A stretch of 64,000 bases of DNA. Source: Novosphingobium sp. FSW06-99 (GTDB taxonomy: Bacteria; Pseudomonadota; Alphaproteobacteria; Sphingomonadales; Sphingomonadaceae). The DNA lies in NCBI RefSeq assembly GCF_001519065.1, contig NZ_KQ954263.1, forward strand, positions 62,001 to 126,000, in the 5' to 3' direction. The first letter of the stretch is position 1. Each line of letters begins with the position of its first letter. Under the pieces are notes generated by a model, which was not told the DNA's origin, searched no databases, and saw only the letters and a program-made list of their open reading frames with translations. A program made the position numbers and the translations under genes. This document shows positions 34,172-41,323 of this stretch, piece by piece.

Positions 34172-36595
34172 TCAGACGCCCCAGATATCTGCGGCATATT
34201 CCCTGATCGTGCGATCGGATGAAAACCACCCGACATTGGCAATGTTGCGGATTGCGCTGACGCGCCAGGCGGTCTGGTCTTCCCAGCGGGCGTCGATCCC
34301 GCGCTGGGCGGCATGATAGGCATCGAAATCGGCGGCGACCATGAACCAGTCGCTGTCATAGAGCCCGCCCATCAGCCCGGCATAGCGATCGGGATCGTCG
34401 GGGCTGAACACGCCGCTGGCGATCGCCGAGATGGCCTGGCGCAATTCGCGCGAGGCCTCGATCACCGCGCGCGGGTTGTAGCCCTCGGCGCGGGTCTTGG
34501 CGACTTCCTCGGCGGTCAGGCCGAAAATGGCGATGTTGTCGTCGCCCACGCGATCCTTGATCTCGATATTGGCGCCGTCGAGCGTGCCGATGGTCAACGC
34601 GCCGTTGAGCGCGAATTTCATGTTGCCGGTGCCCGAGGCTTCCATTCCGGCGGTCGAGATCTGTTCCGACAAGTCGGCGGCGGGGATCAGCCGTTCGGCC
34701 AGCGAAACATTGTAATTGGGCACGAACACGACCTTGAGCAGGCCGCCGACCGAGGGATCGGAATTGATCCGGCGGGCGATGTCGTTGGCCAGTTTGATGA
34801 TCAGCTTGGCGTTGTGATAGCTCGATGCCGCCTTGCCGCCGAAGATCTTGACGCGCGGCACCCAGTCGCGTTCGGGATGGCTGCGGATCTGGTCATAGAG
34901 CGCGACCGTTTCGATCAGATTGAGCAATTGCCGCTTGTATTCGTGGATACGCTTGATCTGCACGTCGAACAGCGCGTCGGGATCGATGCGCACCCCGGTC
35001 AATTGCTTGAGATGCGCGGCCAGCGCCACCTTGTTCGACCGCTTGACCTCGGCAATGCGCTCGCCAAGCTGGGCATCGGTGGCCAGCGCGTTGAGATCTG
35101 TCAGCTTTTCGGCGTCATCGAGGAAGGCATCACCGATCGCGTCGCGGATCACCCCGGCCAGGCCGGGATTGCATTTCAGCAGCCAGCGGCGCGGGGTTAC
35201 CCCGTTGGTCTTGTTGTTGATGCGCGTGGGGTAGAGCGCGTGAAGATCGGCGAACACCGTCGTCTTCATCAGTTCGGTGTGCAGCGCGGCGACGCCGTTG
35301 ACACTGTGCGCGCCGACAAACGCCAGGTTGGCCATGCGCACGCGGCGTTCGCCATGTTCGTCGATCAGGCTGATCGCGGAAATCCGCGCATCGTCCAGCC
35401 CGGCACGGCGCGCCTCGCGCAGTACCCGGCTGTTGATCGCATAGATGATCTGCATGTGGCGCGGCAGCAGCCGTTCGAACAGCGGCAGCGGCCAGGATTC
35501 GAGCGCCTCGGGCAGCAAGGTGTGGTTGGTATAGCCGATCGTCCGCTTGGTGACGTCCCATGCCTCGTTGAATTCCAGGCCATGGACATCGACCAGCAGG
35601 CGCATCAGTTCGGCCACCGCCACCGAAGGGTGGGTGTCGTTGAGCTGGACCGCCGCCTTGTCGGCCAAAGTGCGCACATCGCCATGAAACTGCACATGGC
35701 GGCGCACGATGTCCTGGATCGAGGCCGAGGTAAAAAAGAACTCCTGCCGCAGGCGCAGTTCCTGGCCCGAGGCGGTGTTGTCGGCGGGGTAGAGCACGCG
35801 CACCAGCGCATCGGCGCGTGCCTCTTCGACCAGCGCGCCGACATGGTCGCCCGCGTTGAACCGGTCGAGCCGGATCGGATCGAGCGCGCGCGCGGTCCAC
35901 AGCCGCAGCGTGTTGACCCAGGCACCGCGCCAGCCGACCACCGGCGTGTCATAGGCGCTGGCTTCGACTTGTTCGGCGGGCTGCCATTCGACCGCTTCGC
36001 CGCGATCGACCACTTCGCCGCCGAACCCGATCAGATAGGCACTTTCCCGGCGCGGAAACTCCCAGGGATTGCCGTGGCTCAGCCAGGTTTCGGGCAGTTC
36101 GACCTGCCAGCCATCATCGATGCGCTGGCGGAACATGCCGTTCTTGTAACGGATGCCATAGCCATAGGCGGGGATGCCCAGGCTGGCGAGGCTTTCCATG
36201 AAACAGGCCGCCAGCCGGCCCAGGCCGCCGTTGCCCAGCGCCGCATCGGGTTCCAGGTCTTCCAGCGCGGCCAGGTCGAACCCGTGTTCGCGCAGTGCCT
36301 TTTCCATTTCGCGCGTCATGCCCATGTTGGACAGCGCGTCGCGCAACAGCCGCCCGATCAGGAATTCGAGGCTGAGGTAATAGACCCGCTTGCCGCCGTT
36401 GTCGTAATTGTGGCGGGTCGATTCCATCCACACATCGATGATCGCATCGCGCAGGGTATAGACCGTTGCGGTGTACCAGTCGTGCGGCTTGGCCGCGCGT
36501 TCGTCCTTGCCCACCCGATGGCGCAGCACGTCGATGATATGCACATCAATGTCGGCGGCCTTCGAGCGCGGGCTCATCGGGATATCAAGGCTCAT
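34172..36595 (-). CDS. glgP: Glycogen/alpha-glucan phosphorylase GlgP
   Basis: 807-residue GT35 phosphorylase releasing glucose 1-phosphate from glycogen. ATG 36595 (MSLDIPMSPRSK) has AGGAG ten bases upstream. Family signatures include RVYYLSLEFLIGRLL and DLEPDAALGNGGLGRLAACF near the N-terminus, VQLNDTHPSVAVAELMRL in the middle, and the PLP-binding EASGTGNMKFALNGALTIGT with its lysine. First gene of the glgP-glgB-glgC-glgA-pgm-glgX operon, so synthesis and breakdown genes are co-transcribed. The promoter should lie in the 487-base gap upstream, which holds two sets of short direct repeats. Confidence 0.97.
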   Translation of the reverse strand: MSLDIPMSPRSKAADIDVHIIDVLRHRVGKDERAAKPHDWYTATVYTLRDAIIDVWMESTRHNYDNGGKRVYYLSLEFLIGRLLRDALSNMGMTREMEKALREHGFDLAALEDLEPDAALGNGGLGRLAACFMESLASLGIPAYGYGIRYKNGMFRQRIDDGWQVELPETWLSHGNPWEFPRRESAYLIGFGGEVVDRGEAVEWQPAEQVEASAYDTPVVGWRGAWVNTLRLWTARALDPIRLDRFNAGDHVGALVEEARADALVRVLYPADNTASGQELRLRQEFFFTSASIQDIVRRHVQFHGDVRTLADKAAVQLNDTHPSVAVAELMRLLVDVHGLEFNEAWDVTKRTIGYTNHTLLPEALESWPLPLFERLLPRHMQIIYAINSRVLREARRAGLDDARISAISLIDEHGERRVRMANLAFVGAHSVNGVAALHTELMKTTVFADLHALYPTRINNKTNGVTPRRWLLKCNPGLAGVIRDAIGDAFLDDAEKLTDLNALATDAQLGERIAEVKRSNKVALAAHLKQLTGVRIDPDALFDVQIKRIHEYKRQLLNLIETVALYDQIRSHPERDWVPRVKIFGGKAASSYHNAKLIIKLANDIARRINSDPSVGGLLKVVFVPNYNVSLAERLIPAADLSEQISTAGMEASGTGNMKFALNGALTIGTLDGANIEIKDRVGDDNIAIFGLTAEEVAKTRAEGYNPRAVIEASRELRQAISAIASGVFSPDDPDRYAGLMGGLYDSDWFMVAADFDAYHAAQRGIDARWEDQTAWRVSAIRNIANVGWFSSDRTIREYAADIWGV

Positions 36596-36883
36596 GCAAC
36601 GCGGCTCCTGGCAAAGGTCTGCCGCATGGCCGGGCGCACAGCGCCAGCCCGGCGGCACAACGGGTGTTCATGACCTTTCCGAACGCTGCATCGCCCGTGC
36701 AAACACGACCGACACCGCCAGCACCCCATCCCGACGTATGGGTAGGACAGCTTTCGCCGGGCTTTCAAGCAGACAATCGATCTGCCGAAAAATAATGCGC
36801 CGCTGGTTGGCATAGGCGGTTTCGTTGCATCCCCATTTTTCCCGATCCGACAGGTACCACCCCGACGGATGCTGGCAAGAATG

Positions 36884-36905
36884 CATTCGTATCGCTCATT
36901 CGTAT
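36884..36905. repeat. Direct repeat CATTCGTAT x2 upstream of glgP
   Basis: CATTCGTAT occurs at 36884-36892 and 36897-36905, 13 bases start to start. The first copy overlaps a perfect palindrome GAATGCATTC (36879-36888). It lies about 290 bases upstream of the glgP start and 180 bases before the HTH-like ORF. A regulatory site is possible. Confidence 0.35.
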
Positions 36906-36955
36906 GCCCGTGCGCGCCTGGCGCGCCCGCGGCGCGGGCCCTGAACCGAGCCGCA

Positions 36956-36985
36956 ACCTTTTTAAGGCGAAACACACCTTTTTAA
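36956..36985. repeat. Direct repeat ACCTTTTTAA x2
   Basis: ACCTTTTTAA occurs at 36956-36965 and 36976-36985, exactly 20 bases apart (about two helical turns), in otherwise GC-rich DNA. This spacing suits a protein binding one face of DNA, or a repeated promoter element. It lies in the glgP/HTH-like ORF intergenic region. Confidence 0.35.
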
Positions 36986-37082
36986 CGGCACGCGGCGTGG
37001 CTGTGGATGGGTCAAATTGCGTATGGGCCGTGCCGCATTGCGGCATAATCTGGCATCTCAACGAACCGAGATGAGGGGCACC

Positions 37083-37286
37083 ATGCGCGTTCAAAAACTT
37101 ATCCATGTCGAGCCAACGGTTGTCGCCAAGATGCGCTCGATTATCCAATGTCAAAAGCCCGAAGTGATCCAGAGCCATTTCGGCATCGGCCTCAACACCT
37201 GGGTCAAATTGCGCGAAGGCAAGGCGATCCGCCATTCGGTGGCACAGCGCCTGTTGCAGCGGTTGCAGCGCGATGCGGTGATCTGA
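37083..37286 (+). CDS. Small HTH-like protein, unknown function
   Basis: 67-residue protein starting at ATG 37083 behind GAGGGG. No family is confidently recognised. The segment QSHFGIGLNTWVKLREGKAI followed by RHSVAQRLLQRLQR looks like a helix-turn-helix of the Cro/MerR-like size. MRVQKLIHVEPTVVAKMRSI forms an amphipathic N-terminus. It is divergent from the glycogen operon. Regulation of glgP by this protein is a plausible inference, not shown by the sequence. Confidence 0.65.
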   Translation: MRVQKLIHVEPTVVAKMRSIIQCQKPEVIQSHFGIGLNTWVKLREGKAIRHSVAQRLLQRLQRDAVI

Positions 37287-37475
37287 CGCGGGATGGTACG
37301 GGGCCGCGCTTCGGCGCGTGATGTGATTGATCGGGCGGGAGGATCGGGGAACGTCCATTAAGTGATCGGCATGATAGGGGTTGTACTGGCATCGTTTGCA
37401 GTGCAGACATCTCCGGCGGTTTGCCGGGGCTGAGACAATTCGGCCCGGAATTGAGCGGGGTCGAATACACAGGAC

Positions 37476-39062
37476 ATGAACGGGACCGGATCGGTGCGGA
37501 CCGGAAGGCTCGGCGCGTTGGTCGTCGGTGCGCTTGCCGGGGCGGTGCTGGCCGTTTCGCGGCGCGGTCGTGCTCCGGCCACGCCCGTCGGGACGGCACT
37601 TGTGCCGCCGCTTGCTCCCGATCTTGCCAGTCTGCCCGATCTTACCAGTCTACAACGCGAACGCGACGCCGCCGAAGCGGCCAATGCCGCCAAGAGCCGT
37701 TATCTTGCCAATGTCAGCCATGAGATCCGCTCGCCGCTGAACGCGATCTATGGCTATGCGCAATTGCTTGAACGCGGCGCAAACATCGACACGGTCGAAG
37801 CCGCGCGGGTAATCCGGCGCAGCGCCGAACATCTGACCGACCTGGTCGAAGGCCTGCTCGACATTTCGCTGGTGGAAAATGGCGTCACGCGGGTATCGAC
37901 CGACACCGTGCGGCTGCCCGCGTTCATCGATCAGGTCGATCGCATGTTCCGTCCGGCGGCCGCCGCCAAGGGCCTGGCGTTCCGCACAGAGATTACCGGG
38001 CGCCTGCCCGACTATGTTCGCACCGACCAGAAACGGCTGCGCCAGGCGCTGATCAACCTGATCGCCAACGCGATCAAATATACGCAAACCGGCGAAGTCG
38101 TGCTGGCGGTGCGCTATGCCGCGCAGATCGCGGTGTTCGAAGTGCGCGACACCGGCCCTGGCATCGCACCCGAATCGCGCGAGGCGATCTTTGCGCCGTT
38201 CGATCGCGGGGTCGAGGGCGCGCGGGGCGGGGGGATCGGGCTGGGTCTGCCGATCACTCGCGCGATCGTGCAGATCCTGGGCGGTGAACTGGAACTCGAT
38301 AGTGAACCGGGGCGCGGATCGTGCTTTCGCGTGCGGGTGATGCTGGGCCAGGTGGTCGGGCATCGCGATGGTCCCGGTGAGGCGCCGGGGCGGCCTGCGC
38401 GCGTGGCGACCGGCTATCTCGGCCCGCGGCGGTCGATTCTGGCCGCCGACGACGATCCGCGCCAGCTTGCCTTTGTGCGGCAGGTGCTGGGCGATCTGGG
38501 GTTCGACGTGGTGGCCGCGCCCGATGGCGAGACCGCGCTGGCCATCGCGCGGGCGCGTCGGTTCGATCTTGCCCTGCTCGATATCGCGATGCCGGGCTGG
38601 TCGGGCTGGGAAACCGCCGCCGCCTTGCGCAAGCTTGGCGGGGCGGACATGCGGATCGTCATGCTGTCAGCCAACGCGCACGAACGGCATGGGCAGTCCG
38701 ATCCCACCGACCTGGCCGCGCATGACCGGTTTCTGGTCAAACCCGTCGAGATCGATACGCTGGCGGATACCATTGGTGAATTGCTGGGGCTGACCTGGAC
38801 TTTTGCCGAGGCACCGCCGGCCGCCCCCGAAACCCCGGCGCAAGCTGCCGAGGCAGAGCACGCCGCCTTGCCCGACGCCGCCCGCGAGCATGTCGAGGCC
38901 TTGCGCGAACGCGTGCGGATCGGCCACGTGCGCGGGATCGAGGCGGAAATCCGCGCACTCGAAGGCATGGTCGGGGCAGATCATCCGCTCGTGCCCAAAC
39001 TCTATGATTGCCTCGACCGCTTCGATCTTTCGGGGCTTGCCCGCATGCTGGAAAAGGCCTGA
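37476..39062 (+). CDS. Hybrid sensor histidine kinase/response regulator
   Basis: 528-residue hybrid kinase with an unusually short input region: one hydrophobic N-terminal segment (LGALVVGALAGAVLAV, about residues 12-27), a short coil, then the kinase. H-box NVSHEIRSPLNAIYGYAQLL, N-box LINLIANAIKY, G1 DTGPGIAPES and G2 GGGIGLGLPITRAI are intact. A receiver at about 322-440 has the acidic pocket AADDDPRQ, phospho-acceptor LLDIAMPGWSG, VMLSAN and FLVKPVE. A C-terminal helical tail (RERVRIGHVRGIEAEIRALE) completes it. No periplasmic sensor is visible. The LuxR-type response regulator gene follows two bases after its stop. Confidence 0.93.
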   Translation: MNGTGSVRTGRLGALVVGALAGAVLAVSRRGRAPATPVGTALVPPLAPDLASLPDLTSLQRERDAAEAANAAKSRYLANVSHEIRSPLNAIYGYAQLLERGANIDTVEAARVIRRSAEHLTDLVEGLLDISLVENGVTRVSTDTVRLPAFIDQVDRMFRPAAAAKGLAFRTEITGRLPDYVRTDQKRLRQALINLIANAIKYTQTGEVVLAVRYAAQIAVFEVRDTGPGIAPESREAIFAPFDRGVEGARGGGIGLGLPITRAIVQILGGELELDSEPGRGSCFRVRVMLGQVVGHRDGPGEAPGRPARVATGYLGPRRSILAADDDPRQLAFVRQVLGDLGFDVVAAPDGETALAIARARRFDLALLDIAMPGWSGWETAAALRKLGGADMRIVMLSANAHERHGQSDPTDLAAHDRFLVKPVEIDTLADTIGELLGLTWTFAEAPPAAPETPAQAAEAEHAALPDAAREHVEALRERVRIGHVRGIEAEIRALEGMVGADHPLVPKLYDCLDRFDLSGLARMLEKA

Positions 39063-39064
39063 TC

Positions 39065-39997
39065 ATGACCGACGCAATGCTCCACCGCGATACGGTGCTG
39101 GTGGTCGACGACCAGCCCGAATCGCTGCGGATGGTGACCGATACGCTTGAAGGCAGCGGCATTTCGGTGCTGGTGGCGACCTCGGGACAGGCCGCGCTCG
39201 ATCTGATGGGCCATATCGTGCCTGATCTGGTGCTGATGGATGCGGTGATGCCGGGCATGGACGGGTTTGCCGCCACCGCGCGGATCAAGGCCAATCCTGC
39301 CACCCGCCACGTGCCGGTGATTTTCATGACCGGCCTGACCGAAAGCGAACACGTGGTCGAAGGCTTCGCGGTCGGTGGCGTGGACTATGTGCGCAAGCCG
39401 GTCAACGTGAACGAGTTGCTCGCGCGGGTGCGGTTGCACCTGGGCACCGCGCGTGCAGTGCAGGCCAGCACGATCGGACTCGATGCCACCGGGCGGATGA
39501 TGCTGGCCACCGATCTGGCGGGGCGGCTGTTGTGGTGTTCACCGCTGGCGCAACGCGCGATCGCGCGGCTTGAACCGGGCTGGACCAGCGACCTTGGCGC
39601 CTTGCCCGATGCGGTGCGTCAGACGGTCGAACGGTTGTTGCAGCGGCGGGATGCCCCCGGCACCTCGCTGCGGATCGATTTTCGCGAGGAAACCGGCGAC
39701 TATGCGCTCGAACTGGTGTTGATCGCGCAATATCGCGAAAACGAGGTGCTGATCCGGCTCGACGCGTTCGATCCGGCTGGCGATGCGGCGCGGTTGCAGA
39801 CGCGGCTGGGCCTGACCGAGCGTGAGGCCGAAGTGCTGTTGTGGATCAGCTATGGCAAATCCAACGCGGATATCAGTGATGTGTTGGAAATCAGCCCGCG
39901 CACGGTGCAAAAGCACCTGGAACGCATTTATGAAAAGCTGGGCGTGGAAACCCGCGCCGCCGCCGCCGCCATGGCGATCCGTTCGGCGGAAACCTGA
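39065..39997 (+). CDS. LuxR-type DNA-binding response regulator
   Basis: 310-residue response regulator. Receiver at about 8-125: VLVVDDQPESLRMVTDTLEG, phospho-acceptor in LVLMDAVMPGMDGFAA, IFMTGLT and the lysine in YVRKPVN. The middle (about 130-240) is a PAS-like region (LATDLAGRLLWCSPLAQRAI). The LuxR helix-turn-helix is at the end (LTEREAEVLLWISYGKSNAD, then ISPRTVQKHLERIYEKLG). ATG 39065 lies two bases after the kinase stop, so the pair is one operon and the regulator is its probable cognate output. It converges on the RidA gene; the palindrome at 39998-40019 separates them. Confidence 0.93.
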   Translation: MTDAMLHRDTVLVVDDQPESLRMVTDTLEGSGISVLVATSGQAALDLMGHIVPDLVLMDAVMPGMDGFAATARIKANPATRHVPVIFMTGLTESEHVVEGFAVGGVDYVRKPVNVNELLARVRLHLGTARAVQASTIGLDATGRMMLATDLAGRLLWCSPLAQRAIARLEPGWTSDLGALPDAVRQTVERLLQRRDAPGTSLRIDFREETGDYALELVLIAQYRENEVLIRLDAFDPAGDAARLQTRLGLTEREAEVLLWISYGKSNADISDVLEISPRTVQKHLERIYEKLGVETRAAAAAMAIRSAET

Positions 39998-40019
39998 TCC
40001 TCCCCGTCGCCGGGGAGGA
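39998..40019. terminator. GC palindrome between convergent genes
   Basis: TCCTCCCCG-TCGC-CGGGGAGGA is another copy of the dispersed palindrome. It starts at the base after the response-regulator stop codon and ends nine bases before the RidA stop. It may act as a bidirectional terminator, although no T-run follows. Confidence 0.5.
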
Positions 40020-40027
40020 TCATGGCA

Positions 40028-40555
40028 TCACTTCTTCTTGGCAGCGATCGCTTCGATTTCGATCAGGAAATAGGGGCCGGCCAGCGCGGCAACCTGAAAC
40101 GCCGAGCGCGCCACCGTGGTGGGGTTGTCGGTGGTCTTGAAGAATTGCAGAAAACCCGCATTGGCGCCCGCGAAGTCGAGCTTGCCCAGCTTTGGATCGG
40201 GCGCGATGAACAGCGTCAGCTTGACCAGATCGGCCATCGTATAGCCCTTGCTTTCCAGCAGGGCCTTGATCTTCGTCAGCGCACCGATCGTCTGGGTCTT
40301 GGTATCGCCCATGTCGTCGAACGACTTCACATCGGCAAATGTCTTGTTCGGGTCGATCGGCGATGCCAGTTGCCCCGACAGGAAAAACAGGTCGGTTCCC
40401 GCCTTGACTTCGGCGCCATCGAGAATCGGCGATTTGGGATTGCTCTGATACTTGGTGACCTGGGCCATCGCAGGGTTGGCGCACAGCAGTGCGGCCGTCA
40501 GCGCGGTGCCGACAACAGCTCCGATAACGGCGCGAAACAGGGGCTTTTCAGGCAT
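40028..40555 (-). CDS. RidA family protein with export signal
   Basis: 175-residue RidA/YjgF/UK114 protein with an N-terminal Sec signal peptide (MPEKPLFRAVIGAVVGTALT, cleaved near AMAQV). RidA proteins are normally about 130 residues and cytosolic; they hydrolyse reactive imines or enamines. The catalytic arginine corresponds to VARSAFQVAAL (E. coli RidA PARSCVEVARL), and the neighbouring IEIEAIA glutamate is kept, so imine hydrolase activity is expected. ATG 40555 has AAGGA seven bases upstream. It is divergent from an exported cytochrome c and a flavin amine oxidase, whose imine product it could hydrolyse in the periplasm. Confidence 0.9.
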   Translation of the reverse strand: MPEKPLFRAVIGAVVGTALTAALLCANPAMAQVTKYQSNPKSPILDGAEVKAGTDLFFLSGQLASPIDPNKTFADVKSFDDMGDTKTQTIGALTKIKALLESKGYTMADLVKLTLFIAPDPKLGKLDFAGANAGFLQFFKTTDNPTTVARSAFQVAALAGPYFLIEIEAIAAKKK

Positions 40556-40760
40556 GGGCAATCCTTTTTCAGGGGTTGGTCGGAAGGCGTTACTCTAGAA
40601 TCAAATCGCACAAATGCCATCCATCAGGATCAGCGCGATTTATGAGATTTTCGCAAGCGCCTTTCCGAGGCGCCAAAGCACAGACTATGCCCGGTGTGGT
40701 TACGCAGAACGGCGTATGGGCAAAGCGGTTCTGCGATCGCAGGGCTGTGCGAAGGGGAGT

Positions 40761-40790
40761 TTGACAGATTGGTGGGGGTAGTTTTCAAAT
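40761..40790 (+). promoter_or_regulatory. Sigma70-type promoter candidate for cytochrome c/amine oxidase
   Basis: TTGACA (40761-40766) and TCAAAT (40785-40790) are 18 bases apart, predicting a start near 40797 and a leader of about 50 bases. Upstream, CGCAGAAC (40703-40710) and GTTCTGCG (40728-40735) form an inverted repeat, and CTGCGATCGCAG (40731-40742) is a perfect 12-base palindrome. They are operator candidates shared with the divergent RidA gene. Confidence 0.5.
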
Positions 40791-40845
40791 GTCCGGGTGG
40801 GGGTCGCAGCGGACCTGGAACCAGATGCGAGTGAGATCGGCAGGA

Positions 40846-41295
40846 ATGATCAAAAAACACAAGACTGGGCTGGTTGCCCTGGCCGCGGTAACGCTGGTGG
40901 CCTCGGCAACCCTGGCGTCACCGGGTTTTGCCCAGGATCGCCCCGGGCCCGGCGGCAATGCGACCGTCGACGACAGCGGCAAGGAGGTGTTCGAACAGAT
41001 CTGCGCCGCCTGCCATATGGCCGATGCCAAGGGCGGGGGCGAGGCGGGTGCCCGCGTGCCTGCGCTGGCGGGCAACAAGAACCTGGCCAACAAGGATTAT
41101 CCGATCATCATCCTGCTGAAAGGGCGGGGTGGCATGCCGTGGTTTACCGACATTCTGACCAAGCCGCAGATCGCGGCGGTGATCACCTATGTCCGCGGCC
41201 ATTTCAACGATTACAAGGACCCGGTGACAGTCGCCGATATCGACCGGATCGGTTCGACCAATCCCCCGGTGCCCGATTGCAACTGCGGCCACTGA
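40846..41295 (+). CDS. Exported c-type cytochrome
   Basis: 149-residue periplasmic class I cytochrome c. The signal peptide begins MIKKHKTGLVALAAVTLVAS and is cleaved near GFAQD. The single haem site is FEQICAACHMADAKGGGEAG (CxxCH) and the distal methionine is probably that of GRGGMPWFTD. The C-terminus PVPDCNCGH adds an unusual extra CxC. ATG 40846 sits very close to AGGA; an in-frame ATG at 40825 is possible. The amine oxidase gene follows 28 bases after its stop, so it is the likely electron acceptor for that flavoprotein. Confidence 0.92.
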   Translation: MIKKHKTGLVALAAVTLVASATLASPGFAQDRPGPGGNATVDDSGKEVFEQICAACHMADAKGGGEAGARVPALAGNKNLANKDYPIIILLKGRGGMPWFTDILTKPQIAAVITYVRGHFNDYKDPVTVADIDRIGSTNPPVPDCNCGH

Positions 41296-41323
41296 TCCCC
41301 CCCATGCATGCAAAGGACATTTG

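Noticed and set aside
34313..36673. 786-codon plus-strand ORF
   Set aside because: Antisense to glgP over its whole length; a GC-driven shadow frame without any family motif.
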